Part shown: piece by piece, positions 1-8,299 of the stretch | Layout: every line of letters begins with the position of its first letter | Position numbering within the stretch: position 1 is the stretch's first letter | Assembly (NCBI GenBank): GCA_034439915.1 | Contig: JAWXBI010000104.1 | Location: 1 to 30,990 of the forward strand | Reading direction: 5' to 3' | Source of the DNA: JADJLQ01 sp034439915 | Lineage (GTDB): Bacteria; Bacteroidota; Bacteroidia; Chitinophagales; Saprospiraceae | DNA length: 30,990 nucleotides | Translations under genes and position numbers: made by a program | Notes under the pieces: model-generated | The model's input: only the letters and a program-made list of their open reading frames with translations | The model's database searches: none | What the model was told of the DNA's origin: nothing

Positions 1-110
1 CAATGAAGAATGATCAATGAAGATCCGAAGCATCGGATGAAGAATGAACAATGAACAATGAAGAATGAACAATGAAGAATGAGCAATGAACAATGATCAA
101 TGAACAATGG
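1..110. repeat. Degenerate heptamer tandem array (CAATGAA/GAATGAA)
   Basis: The stretch parses almost completely into 7-base units of the form [C/G]AATGA[A/T/G], for example CAATGAA, GAATGAT, GAATGAA and CAATGAT. It is interrupted once, at 23-38, by a small hairpin with arms ATCCGA and TCGGAT and loop AGCA. Around 13 units can be counted and the array may continue to the left of the window. It lies just upstream of the first gene and its last units run into an open frame, which is why an ATG at 100 should not be used as the gene start. Function is unknown. Confidence 0.8.
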
Positions 111-153
111 GCTTGAAAGGGCGAAGAGACGAAAAAATTTATTTTATGAACGA

Positions 154-981
154 ATGAAGTTTAGAAAACTTTTTATTATTGGTTTGAATTTAATAATTGC
201 TTTTGCTATATGTGGTCAACAAGCTATTTCCAATACCATTGGAATGGAGTTTGTTCAGGTTCCGGCAGGAGAATTTGTGATGGGTAAATTTGAACCTACG
301 GTTTCCAGAATGGTTGCTTGGGGATCAAATGAACCAGTAAATGAAGGAGTTTATCAGGAGGGATTAAAATTGGCAAGAAAAGATGCCTTGCCAGGATTTA
401 AAGTAATTATTTCAATGCCATTTTTTATAGGAAAATATGAAGTTACCCAAGCACAGTGGCGTCAAGTCATGGGATTCAATCCTTCTTATTTTCAACAAGC
501 GAAAGTTTCGGATAGCGCGGATCTTCATCCCGTCGAAAATGTGAATTGGAAAACTGTTTCCAGGTTTATTAAAAAATTAAATAAACTAGAAAAAGGTAAA
601 GCACATTATCGTTTACCGACGGAACGGGAATGGGAATATGCAGCACGTGCTGGAAAGACGGATGATATCAGTTGGGCTGAGATTCAGGCAACAGCGGTTA
701 TTGCAATGAAATCAACATCTGAAGTAGGTGAAAAAAAGCCTAATGCCTGGGGCCTATTCGATATGCTGGGTAATGTCTGGGAATGGGTAAATGATTTTTA
801 TAATGAAAAAATATTCGCTGATGCCATTCCCTCGAATTCTGGTAAACAACATGTATTAAAAGGTGGTCCATTTTATGGGGATGTAAAAAACGCAACCTAT
901 ATGACCCATGCCGGCGGGCCAGGCAGTGGATATGATGCGGGATTCAGGCTGATCAAAGAAGATACCGCAAATGAAAAATAA
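154..981 (+). CDS. Exported FGE-sulfatase-fold (SUMF1-like) protein
   Basis: The protein begins with a typical signal peptide (MKFRKLFIIGLNLIIAFAIC, then GQQ). The FGE-sulfatase fold follows: GMEFVQVPAGEFVMG near the start, PFFIGKYEVTQAQW, HPVENVNW, the signature YRLPTEREWEYAARAG, then LFDMLGNVWEWVND and a C-terminal GFRL. The open frame extends upstream to an ATG at 100, but that part is translated repeat DNA, so the ATG at 154 in front of the signal peptide is preferred. No cysteine remains after the signal peptide, so the paired catalytic cysteines of true formylglycine-generating enzymes are absent and oxidase activity is unlikely. Many Bacteroidota FGE-fold proteins are binding or structural proteins. 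It overlaps the next gene by 11 bases, suggesting co-expression and a shared extracytoplasmic role. Confidence 0.85.
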   Translation: MKFRKLFIIGLNLIIAFAICGQQAISNTIGMEFVQVPAGEFVMGKFEPTVSRMVAWGSNEPVNEGVYQEGLKLARKDALPGFKVIISMPFFIGKYEVTQAQWRQVMGFNPSYFQQAKVSDSADLHPVENVNWKTVSRFIKKLNKLEKGKAHYRLPTEREWEYAARAGKTDDISWAEIQATAVIAMKSTSEVGEKKPNAWGLFDMLGNVWEWVNDFYNEKIFADAIPSNSGKQHVLKGGPFYGDVKNATYMTHAGGPGSGYDAGFRLIKEDTANEK

Positions 982-1669
982 GTCTGCCAGGGTTTTTATA
1001 TGCTGTCTATGGTCGGTGCTCAGTGTAGTGGCTGCAACTGCCCAGTTGCCGGCGGGATTTAAGTCCCTGTGGAACGGCAAAAATCTCAAAGGATGGCACC
1101 TCAGCAGGTCCAGTCACCAGGGCACTACTGCGGATTTTAAATTGGAAAACGGTATCCTCGTCGCAGGGCAAAATCCTTTTGGCCAGGGGGGTGTGTTGCT
1201 CACCGATAAGGAGTATAAAGATTTTGAATTCTATTTGGAGGTTAAAATAGATTCCTTTACCAATGGGGGAATATTTCTCCGGTCCAATGAAGGGGGGGCA
1301 GCTTATCAAATCGAGCTTGCCTTGCCTGGTGGTTGTGGAGATTTAATTGGCGAACGCATTGGAATAAGTGTGCCGGGACGGGCTGCAACAAGGGATTTGG
1401 TTTGGAAAAAAGAGGATTGGAATTCATTCCGCATCCGGATGACCGGTGATGTCCCGAACATATCGGTTTGGATCAATGACCGACTGATGTATGAAGTCCG
1501 GCAAACAAAAAATGATTTTATAGCGCAGTCCACCTCAGGTAAGATTGGTTTGCAATGCCATTGGACTTCTTTATATTCAACAGCTGCCCAGTCCGAGTTG
1601 ATGCCATTGGATTCCTGGCGGCCCGGCGCGGTTCAACGGTTTAGGAATATCGGGATAAAAAAATTATAA
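971..1669 (+). CDS. Exported DUF1080 (3-keto-disaccharide hydrolase-fold) protein
   Basis: A 232-residue protein with an N-terminal signal peptide ending near VVAATAQ. The rest is one DUF1080 / 3-keto-disaccharide hydrolase domain: it opens with GFKSLWNGKNLKGWH, continues with FKLENGILVA, DFEFYLEVKID and NGGIFLRS, and ends with GKIGLQCHW and FRNIGIKKL. This jelly-roll family includes enzymes that act on 3-keto-glycosides and many uncharacterised periplasmic or lipid-anchored proteins. The ATG lies inside the end of the FGE-fold gene (ATGAAAAATAA), so the two are probably translationally coupled. Substrate cannot be told from sequence. Family assignment is secure; enzymatic function is inference. 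Confidence 0.85.
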   Translation: MKNKSARVFICCLWSVLSVVAATAQLPAGFKSLWNGKNLKGWHLSRSSHQGTTADFKLENGILVAGQNPFGQGGVLLTDKEYKDFEFYLEVKIDSFTNGGIFLRSNEGGAAYQIELALPGGCGDLIGERIGISVPGRAATRDLVWKKEDWNSFRIRMTGDVPNISVWINDRLMYEVRQTKNDFIAQSTSGKIGLQCHWTSLYSTAAQSELMPLDSWRPGAVQRFRNIGIKKL

Positions 1670-1690
1670 AATAAACGATGGAAAGAACAT

Positions 1691-1740
1691 GAGGATCCTT
1701 GATGATATCCAAAATCCTGCAGGTCATCCTGAAATCCAAA
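1691..1740. repeat. Degenerate ATCC-rich low-complexity tract
   Basis: Five TCC triplets recur at 1696, 1708, 1715, 1727 and 1735, giving spacings of 12, 7, 12 and 8 bases in an AAATCC/CATCCT context. It sits between the DUF1080 gene and the disrupted membrane gene. No open frame or hairpin explains it. It is only weakly periodic and may be a decayed relative of the other low-complexity arrays in the window. Confidence 0.35.
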
Positions 1741-1831
1741 GACCATCTTATATTTGATTGGTAAAACATTTTACCCCTGGTTGTAATTACCTCCTTACAT
1801 CGGATCGGCGGTAAAACTCAGATAAGGACTT

Positions 1832-2406
1832 ATGAAAGTGAACAATTTTTTGTACCGGCACACGGCCTGGTACTTTTTGTTATTTTTTATTGTAGTCTTA
1901 AGGGCATTCTGGCTCAGCTATTATTCCCATTTACACGATCAGCCGGACTTCAGGAATCATACCCATGGGTTGGCCATGTCCCTTTGGTGTCTATTGCTGA
2001 TTACCCAGGCTTACCTGATTCGCCGGCAGCGGTATCAATTACACCGGGTGTTGGGTAAGTGGTCCTATGTGTTGATGCCGGTTCTCCTTATTCTGACCTT
2101 TAACCTCATCCATTCCCGCCTGAAACCTGAAGGCATCTTGTCGACCATGGACCTGGTATCGATGGCTCATATGGTCAATGGCGCCCTGGCCTGACGGCAA
2201 TTTATGCGCTCGCCATCTATCACTGTAAAAGACCATTGATTCACGCGCGGTATATGATTTGTACCATATTTCCATTATTTACTCCGCTTACGGACCGGTT
2301 GATCTATAGGAATTTCAGGTTTTTAATACAGTATGCACCAACGATTGAAGGTAATCCTGTTGTACCGGCTATTGGTTTTTTAATGGCTGATCTCCTGGTA
2401 AGGTAA
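1832..2406 (+). pseudogene. Frameshifted multi-pass membrane protein gene
   Basis: The first frame gives 120 residues with three or four hydrophobic helices and conserved-looking motifs (RNHTHGLAMSLW, HRVLGKWSYVLMP, SMAHMVNGALA), then stops at 2192-2194. Immediately there the -1 frame, open from LTAIYALAIYH, carries about 71 further residues of the same hydrophobic character (including FPLFTPLTDRLIYRNF and GFLMADLLVR) to a TAA at 2404. Inserting one C near 2190, so that GCC CTG GCC CTG reads through, would join the two parts. The joined product of about 191 residues looks like a heme-free integral membrane protein of the DUF2306 kind, but I cannot name the family firmly. The C-terminus may also be cut short. 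A sequencing error would give the same picture. Confidence 0.7.
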
Positions 2407-2859
2407 TAGTAATTAACAAAGATGGATATATTCACTTTTAGATCTGTTATATATATGTTTCCAATTGTTACATATATCCTAATTTTTTAAAAAAAGTCTT
2501 TGATTTTTTGGTCGAGTTGTTAAAAAGGTTGTAAATTTTTACAATTTTATATGGATAAATACTTTAAGTCGAACATTTTATTGTTGAATATTTATTTTAT
2601 ATAACATTTAATAGACATAGTTTAGTTAGGGCACCGATGAAGTCCAGAATAGTCCGGATGAAGCGCATTTCAGCTTAGGCTAAATTTCAAGTTTTAATTG
2701 CTTCAACTCTTGTTGAGTTTAAGTTGTTCAACTGAAACAGATTTGCCAACATCTTCTGCCCATTGACACTTTTGAGCACTTATAGGATAGCGTATGTTTT
2801 TTACTTCTGCTGTTCGTTTAATTTAAATTTATAGAATTGACCAAGTTCATTGTTCAAAC
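2407..2859. other. AT-rich intergenic region with two dyads
   Basis: No gene is seen here. The left half (about 2410-2620) is strongly AT-rich and holds two inverted repeats: ATATATGT (2451-2458) with ACATATAT (2470-2477), and TTGTAAA (2530-2536) with TTTACAA (2539-2545). The right half, beyond the 3' end of the metal operon, contains a 39-codon minus-strand open stretch (2703-2822) without a start codon. No clear intrinsic terminator for the metal operon was found. Confidence 0.5.
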
Positions 2860-5800
2860 TTAATCAAAGTCCTTTTTATTCTGTTCAGCTATATAGGTAT
2901 CCAGCGCTTTTTTTCCAAATTGTTTAAAGACTACCGGAGTAACTATCATATCCAATAACGTTGAACTGACTAAACCTCCTAAAATTACGGTGGCTACAGG
3001 GTATAAAATTTCCTTGCCGGAAGCAGTGGCATCTAAAGTAAGCGGTATTAATGCCAGTGCAGCTACCAGGGCAGTCATTAATACCGGTACTAATCTTTCC
3101 AATGAACCTCTTATGATCATTTTGTCTCCGAACACCTCCCCTTCGTGTTGTACTAAATGTATATAATGACTTATCATCATGATGCCATTTCTTGAAGCTA
3201 TACCTGTCAGCGTAATAAACCCAACCAGGGTGGCAATTGAGAATACACCTCCTGTTAACATTACAGCTACCACACTTCCGATGAGTGCCAGTGGAATATT
3301 GAGCATAATCTGCAAGACAATTCTGCTGCTTTTGAAATGACTATACAGCACTAAGAAGATACCGGTTATAGAGAATATGCTGAGAATCGTAATTAATTTT
3401 GAAGCTGATTGCTGACTTTCAAATTGTCCGGCCCATTGTAAATAATAACCTTCTTCCAATTTCAATTCATTTTTGACTTTTTCCTGCATCTCTTTAACAG
3501 TACTTCCCAAATCCCTACCTTGTACATTAGCTGAAACAACAATTCTGCGTTGAGTATTTTCATGATTAACACTGCTGATACTGTTTTCCAGTTCCACTTT
3601 TGCAATTTGTTGTAAGGGTATCAATGAACCATCCGGGGTAACAATCTGGGTGTTTTTTATCGCATCCATATTTTTCCGGGTGCTATCATCAGACCGCAAC
3701 ACGATATCAAAGGTTTTTTGGCCATCCAGAATCTGGCTAATTACTTTGCCATTGTAAAATACTTCAATATCTTCTGCCACCTTACCTGCCTGCAACCCGT
3801 ATCGCTGCAAGGCATTACGGTCAATCTTCACCATCAGTTGCGGGACCATTACCTGGTTTTCTACCTGTACATCTACAGCACCGGGTACAGTGCTGATGAT
3901 AGTTCGTACCTTTTCGGCAGAGGAACGAAGTGTTGTCAAATCATTTCCAAAAATCTTTATCGCTATTTGTGCCCTTACGCCACTGAGTAAATGGTCGAGC
4001 CGGTGAGAAATGGGTTGGCCAATATTGATCGTCACCCCTTTCAGTACCGACAAATTAGTACGTATATCAGCGAGTACCTTTTCTTTTTTCCTCCCACCGG
4101 GTTTTAATGTTACATCAATTTCAGAATAGCTCGGTGGTTCAGCATGTTCGTCTAATTCAGCCCTTCCTGTTCGCCGGGAAGTAAGGGCTACTTCCGGTAC
4201 TTTTAATATTTGTTTCTCCGCTATTGTACCCAATTTATTTGATTCGTCCAGCGATGTTCCTGCAGGAGCCAGTACATTTATCGTGTAACTTCCTTCATTG
4301 AAGGGTGGTAAAAATTCTGTACCAAAAAAAGGAATTACAGCAATTGATCCAATAATTAATGCAATAGCAACACCAATAATTGTCTTCGGCCGATTTAATC
4401 CCCAATGGAGTAATTTTTTATCCTGCTTTTTTAACCATTTGACTAATGGGCTGTCAGCCTCGTGCGCTGCATCCTCAGCAACTTCTTTTTTCTTTCGCCA
4501 AAAAGCCAGGTTAATATGAGCAAGATGTTTCTTTTTACCCAACAAATAACTACACAATACTGGTGTGAGTGTTAATGAAACAACCAATGATGCAACGATG
4601 GAAGTAATGTAGGCAATACCCAATGGTGCAAAGATTCTTCCTTCTATTCCCTGTAAATAAAATAAGGGAATAAAAACCAGTACAACTATGATGGTAGCAT
4701 ATACAATAGAGTTTCTTACTTCACTGCTTGCTTCATAAATAACTTTCAGCAAGGGTTTAGGAAATTCACTTACCCAGTTTTCTTTCATCCGCCTATACAC
4801 ATTCTCTACATCCACAATAGCATCGTCCACTAATTCGCCAATGGCTATAGCAAGCCCGCCCAATGTAAGTGTGTTGATGGAAATATCAAACATTTTAAAA
4901 ACAATGGCGCTGATGATAAGCGATAGAGGTATTGCAGTAAGTGTTATCGCCGTTGTTCTGAAATTTAACAGGAACAGGAACAGGATGATGATAATTAAAA
5001 TAAAACCATCCCGAAGCGCTTCTTCTACATTGCTGAGTGAAGCAGCAATAAAACTTTTCTGCTGAAACACATCTGTATTGATATGAATATTTTTTGGTAG
5101 TGATGTTTTTATATCTTCAATAGCCGTTAATATATCATCGGTAAGGGTTATCGTACTGGCGCCGGGTTGTTTTTCAATACTCAGTATCACCGCCGGTTTT
5201 CCGTTAAATGAACCATCGCCTCTTTTGACGGGCCCTCCGAATTTTACTTCGGCTACTTGTTGCAAAAGTACAGGGGTGCCGCTGATGTTGGCAACAACCG
5301 TATTTTTCAAATCTTCCAGTGTATTGGCACGGCCTATGTTTCGTATCAATACTTCCGAACCTTTGTTGTCAATAAAACCACCGGTAGTGTTAAGGTTGGT
5401 CAGTTGTAATGCGTTATCAACATCATTGATGGATAAATTATATTGCCGCAACTTGTCTGATGAAATCAACACCTGATATTGTAAACGTTCACCGCCAATA
5501 GGGATCACCTGGCTGACCCCTTTTACGCTCAATAATCTTCTGCGAATTGTAAAGTCAGCCAACGTTCTCAACTCTGCAGGAGATGCAGTATCACTGGTTA
5601 CAGCTATCATCATGATCTGTCCCATGATGGAACTGATAGGTCCCATTTGTGGTGTAATACCGTTTGGCAATTGTATGCTCTGAATTTTTTCTGCTGTCAG
5701 TTGCCTGGCCCGGTAAACATCTGTATTCCAGTCAAACTCAACAAACACCATTCCTAATCCTGGTGATGCGACAGAACGAACTACTTCCACTCCCGGCGAA

Positions 5801-6024
5801 CCATTCAACTGTGTTTCTACCGGCAAGTTCACCTGCGTTTCAATTTCTTCGGGAGCCATACCATTGGCCTCCAGAAAAATGGTTACCCTTGGCCGGTTCA
5901 AATCAGGCAACACATCAACCGGCAATTTGACCAAAGTAAATACACCATATACCATTATCAAAGCGGCTAATGAAACTATCAGTAACCGGTTACTAAGTGA
6001 AAATAGAATGAGTTTATTTAGCAT
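2860..6024 (-). CDS. cusA: CusA/CzcA-type heavy-metal efflux RND pump
   Basis: At 1054 residues this is full length for the inner-membrane RND pump of a tripartite heavy-metal exporter, which drives Cu/Ag or divalent cations out through an adaptor and a TolC-type channel using protons. Visible marks are the N-terminal helix with LVKLPVDVLPDLNRP (about 32-45), two RND halves each with a large periplasmic domain, and the proton-relay helix TLGGLAIAIGELVDDAIVDV (387-406, acidic D400, D401, D405, E407). The ATG follows a 133-bp repeat-rich spacer after the four-helix-bundle gene. It is the last gene of the metal operon and is separated from its adaptor gene (cusB-like, 8688-10355). HMBD and His-rich partners suggest copper or silver rather than Co/Zn/Cd, but the metal is inferred. 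Confidence 0.93.
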   Translation of the reverse strand: MLNKLILFSLSNRLLIVSLAALIMVYGVFTLVKLPVDVLPDLNRPRVTIFLEANGMAPEEIETQVNLPVETQLNGSPGVEVVRSVASPGLGMVFVEFDWNTDVYRARQLTAEKIQSIQLPNGITPQMGPISSIMGQIMMIAVTSDTASPAELRTLADFTIRRRLLSVKGVSQVIPIGGERLQYQVLISSDKLRQYNLSINDVDNALQLTNLNTTGGFIDNKGSEVLIRNIGRANTLEDLKNTVVANISGTPVLLQQVAEVKFGGPVKRGDGSFNGKPAVILSIEKQPGASTITLTDDILTAIEDIKTSLPKNIHINTDVFQQKSFIAASLSNVEEALRDGFILIIIILFLFLLNFRTTAITLTAIPLSLIISAIVFKMFDISINTLTLGGLAIAIGELVDDAIVDVENVYRRMKENWVSEFPKPLLKVIYEASSEVRNSIVYATIIVVLVFIPLFYLQGIEGRIFAPLGIAYITSIVASLVVSLTLTPVLCSYLLGKKKHLAHINLAFWRKKKEVAEDAAHEADSPLVKWLKKQDKKLLHWGLNRPKTIIGVAIALIIGSIAVIPFFGTEFLPPFNEGSYTINVLAPAGTSLDESNKLGTIAEKQILKVPEVALTSRRTGRAELDEHAEPPSYSEIDVTLKPGGRKKEKVLADIRTNLSVLKGVTINIGQPISHRLDHLLSGVRAQIAIKIFGNDLTTLRSSAEKVRTIISTVPGAVDVQVENQVMVPQLMVKIDRNALQRYGLQAGKVAEDIEVFYNGKVISQILDGQKTFDIVLRSDDSTRKNMDAIKNTQIVTPDGSLIPLQQIAKVELENSISSVNHENTQRRIVVSANVQGRDLGSTVKEMQEKVKNELKLEEGYYLQWAGQFESQQSASKLITILSIFSITGIFLVLYSHFKSSRIVLQIMLNIPLALIGSVVAVMLTGGVFSIATLVGFITLTGIASRNGIMMISHYIHLVQHEGEVFGDKMIIRGSLERLVPVLMTALVAALALIPLTLDATASGKEILYPVATVILGGLVSSTLLDMIVTPVVFKQFGKKALDTYIAEQNKKDFD

Positions 6025-6051
6025 TGTTTTAATTTATGTTTTTCAATCTCC

Positions 6052-6160
6052 AATTAATTAGCAATTAGCAATTAGCAATTGACAAGTGAGTACAATTTGA
6101 CGTAATAATTTTAAACCTTCGGACAACTGCCTATTGCCCATTGCCAATTACCCATTGCTA
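6052..6160. repeat. Two short heptamer arrays around a spacer
   Basis: On the plus strand about 6057-6085 reads as AATTAGC repeated three times and then AATTGAC, a 7-base period. At 6130-6160 a second block reads as CTATTGC, CCATTGC, CAATTAC, CCATTGC and TAATAC, again in 7-base steps. Between them lie about 45 bases of ordinary sequence. Read on the minus strand, the second block begins exactly with the TAG stop of the four-helix-bundle gene, so the array abuts that gene's 3' end, and the first lies just in front of the pump gene's start. Confidence 0.75.
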
Positions 6161-6559
6161 ATACTTCTCTGGATTCTGCATCATATGATTCAAGAGCTTA
6201 CCTATTTCTTCATTTCTTAGGGCTAATCTTTGTTTATCGATTTCTTCAAGATACTTACAGGCAAAGGCAAAATCAATCCAGACATTTGTTTCAGAATTCT
6301 CTGCATCACAATCGGCGAGTTTAGATAAAAAATGTGCAGGATAAATTTTCTTACGATAAGTTTCTGCAAGGTTTACGCATACGCTTCTCGATGACCTTGG
6401 TACATGGTCAGTTAACGAATATTTTTCTTCTTTTGGAAAACGTTTAGACAATTCAAAGATATCCATCGCCTGCTCAAAAGCTTTTTGATAAACCTTTGTT
6501 TGCTTTACAATAATAGCAGCCATCGGATAGGTGTATGGTTGACTTGGATGGTTATCCAT
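6158..6559 (-). CDS. Four-helix-bundle protein (S23/IVP family)
   Basis: A 133-residue protein of the four-helix-bundle family first seen in intervening sequences of 23S rRNA and now known as many free-standing genes. Family marks are VYQKAFEQAMDIFELSKRFP, the PKEEKYSLTDHVPRSSRSV block (usually QxRRSSxSV), VNLAETYRKK, FLSKLADCDAENSET and a C-terminal NPEKY. The start may be the ATG at 6559 (4 bases from the end of the DUF2911 gene) or the ATG at 6523 giving MAAIIVKQTK, nearer the family's usual length; the latter is quite possible. The molecular role of free-standing members is unknown; the related bAvd protein of diversity-generating retroelements binds nucleic acid. No reverse transcriptase is present here. 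It separates cusA from the rest of the metal operon. Confidence 0.85.
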   Translation of the reverse strand: MDNHPSQPYTYPMAAIIVKQTKVYQKAFEQAMDIFELSKRFPKEEKYSLTDHVPRSSRSVCVNLAETYRKKIYPAHFLSKLADCDAENSETNVWIDFAFACKYLEEIDKQRLALRNEEIGKLLNHMMQNPEKY

Positions 6560-6562
6560 ACG

Positions 6563-7144
6563 TTACGGTTTAATCATGATGTCGAATTTTATTTTTACTT
6601 TTTCCCATGCCATGGAGACTACACCCATATTGCCCTTATTATCTTCAATAAAATATTGAAGCCGCTCTACTTTTTTAAGTAGTCTTATAGGTTTAACTTT
6701 TATTCTTACCACATCTTCTTTCTCCAAATAGTCATCGGTTAAATGTTGGTCCCAGTTTTTATTGATGATAATGGTCCATTCGTTTTTACCTGGAATGGTG
6801 AAGAGCGCATATTTGCCTTTTGGTATGGCCTTGCCTGCTAGCGTAAAATCTTTATCAATTTCTAATTTGGTGGCATAGTGTGCCCCGGTTACCCACACCT
6901 CATCGTAAGGTACCAATCCCCCCCAAATGGTCCTTCCCCTTACCCCAGGTGAATGATAATTGATCGTAATATTGGCCTGTCCAATTTTACCCACTGCAGC
7001 AGACTTTATACTTCTTTTGCTGGTATCACCTATTGCATTGGGATTGTAGCAAACTTCCGCTGCTTTCTTCTCTTGCTGTGCTTGCACCATATTTACAGTA
7101 CTACACACCACAAGGAGAACAAAAAATATTTTATCGAATTGCAT
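6563..7144 (-). CDS. Exported DUF2911 protein
   Basis: The 193-residue product starts with a signal peptide (MQFDKIFFVLLVVCSTVNM, then VQAQQ) and contains one DUF2911 domain: GRTIWGGLVPYDEVWVTGAH, then AIPKGKYALFTIPGKNEWTI, INKNW, and EDVVRIKVKP. The open frame extends 37 codons further upstream, into the preceding gene's 3' end, but the ATG at 7144 directly in front of the signal peptide is clearly the better start. DUF2911 proteins are common periplasmic proteins of Bacteroidota with unknown function. Inclusion in the metal operon suggests a role in envelope metal handling, which is inference. Confidence 0.85.
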   Translation of the reverse strand: MQFDKIFFVLLVVCSTVNMVQAQQEKKAAEVCYNPNAIGDTSKRSIKSAAVGKIGQANITINYHSPGVRGRTIWGGLVPYDEVWVTGAHYATKLEIDKDFTLAGKAIPKGKYALFTIPGKNEWTIIINKNWDQHLTDDYLEKEDVVRIKVKPIRLLKKVERLQYFIEDNKGNMGVVSMAWEKVKIKFDIMIKP

Positions 7145-7220
7145 ACGGATTAATTTACCTGCTAAATAAAATTTTATAATTAAAAAGCGTGTCTTTGAGC
7201 AGACATTTTTACTGAAAATA

Positions 7221-8276
7221 TTAATGCCCTTCGTGGCCGCCTTCTTTTGCATCATGACCTTCGGTTGCTTTTTTTATTTCGTCCACCGTTCCTTCGTTCA
7301 CATCCATCACGAAATCTACGGTATGCACCTGAGCATTGCTTTGAAATTGAATCCAGCCGCGATAAATGCCAGGTTTTTTGAACGTAGTATGCAAATCAAA
7401 TTTGCCACTGCTGACATCGGGATGTACATGCAGGTATTCTTTGTCATTTAAACTAACCACCACCATGTGGGCTTTGGCTCCCAGATAATTTTCCAAAGTA
7501 TTTACATCTATGGCTTTGCCATTTTGAGTAAGCTCCCCGGCAATATGCATTGGTGCGCCGGTTATTAATTTTCCACCAGTAGCTTGCAGGGAAACCGTGA
7601 AATCGGCTGAAGTACCAATAAGTTTGTTAGCAGAGTAGGTAACAAGCCCTTTTGTTGTACCGCTTACATTTATAGCTATTTTCTCTACCTGGTGGTCACC
7701 GCCACTAGGCAAGTAATCAGCAAACAGCGTGTAATCTCCACCATTTACAAAACGTGTTTCATGATGACCAGGACCGATGGAATAGCTCTTGGATTTTTCC
7801 AATACTGTTATTTTGTAGGAGCCATCAGCCTGGTATTCGGGATGGATATGTTCAAAATAACTGAGGTCGTTACTTACTACAATTAAATGGATTTTCTTTT
7901 CGTGCTGCACATCCAGTGCCACCGCTTCACTTTCTTGGCCTATAACTTTTGGAGTAAAATTCAATACACCCGCTTTACCAGCTTCTAGCTGACCGGGGGT
8001 AGAAGTATATTCCATTTTGTAACTCAATCCATTATCAGTACCATCATAATGTTCGAGTTTCATACCGCATACCGGGCAATTACCTTCTTTATCATATGTT
8101 TTTCCGTTTTCACAATTCATCGGACAGCGATATTGATGGGCATGTTCGCCGGTAGTATGTGCAATAGATTCTGTATCGGTTGATTTATTTGTGGATGCAT
8201 TGTTATTGCAAGCGGATAAAAATACAATAGTGATAAAGGCGATAATAGCCGTGGTGAATTTTAAAATCTGTTTCAT
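7221..8276 (-). CDS. HMBD-containing copper-associated lipoprotein
   Basis: A 351-residue lipoprotein: the N-terminus ends in a lipobox with FLSAC, Cys23 being the lipidation site. An HMBD-type metal-binding module follows at about 49-74 (YRCPMNCENGKTY, then CPVCGMKL; cysteines 51, 55, 67, 70). The remaining part, from GLSYKMEYTSTPG on, is two related beta-rich halves with repeated HIHPE / HVHPD motifs and ends in a His/Glu-rich tail (GHDAKEGGHEGH). The His-x-His-Pro motifs and tail are plausible metal ligands. It lies 23 bp after the two-HMBD gene. Likely role: metal scavenging or delivery to the CusCBA-like pump at a membrane surface; the exact metal is inferred. Confidence 0.85.
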   Translation of the reverse strand: MKQILKFTTAIIAFITIVFLSACNNNASTNKSTDTESIAHTTGEHAHQYRCPMNCENGKTYDKEGNCPVCGMKLEHYDGTDNGLSYKMEYTSTPGQLEAGKAGVLNFTPKVIGQESEAVALDVQHEKKIHLIVVSNDLSYFEHIHPEYQADGSYKITVLEKSKSYSIGPGHHETRFVNGGDYTLFADYLPSGGDHQVEKIAINVSGTTKGLVTYSANKLIGTSADFTVSLQATGGKLITGAPMHIAGELTQNGKAIDVNTLENYLGAKAHMVVVSLNDKEYLHVHPDVSSGKFDLHTTFKKPGIYRGWIQFQSNAQVHTVDFVMDVNEGTVDEIKKATEGHDAKEGGHEGH

Positions 8277-8299
8277 GTTTTATTCTTTTTAGTGATGAT

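Noticed and set aside
100..153. N-terminal extension of the FGE-fold gene from an ATG at 100
   Set aside because: The 18 extra codons begin inside the heptamer array and precede a complete signal peptide, so they are unlikely to be translated.
2703..2822. Minus-strand open stretch of 39 codons with a protein-like composition (YPISAQKCQWAEDVG)
   Set aside because: It has no start codon, is preceded directly by a stop, and I recognise no family. It may be a remnant of a lost gene's 3' end but cannot be supported.
6158..6559. Possible diversity-generating retroelement, because bAvd is a relative of the four-helix-bundle protein
   Set aside because: No reverse transcriptase, template repeat or variable repeat is present in the window.
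7145..7255. N-terminal extension of the DUF2911 gene
   Set aside because: It overlaps the preceding lipoprotein gene and sits in front of a complete signal peptide starting at 7144.
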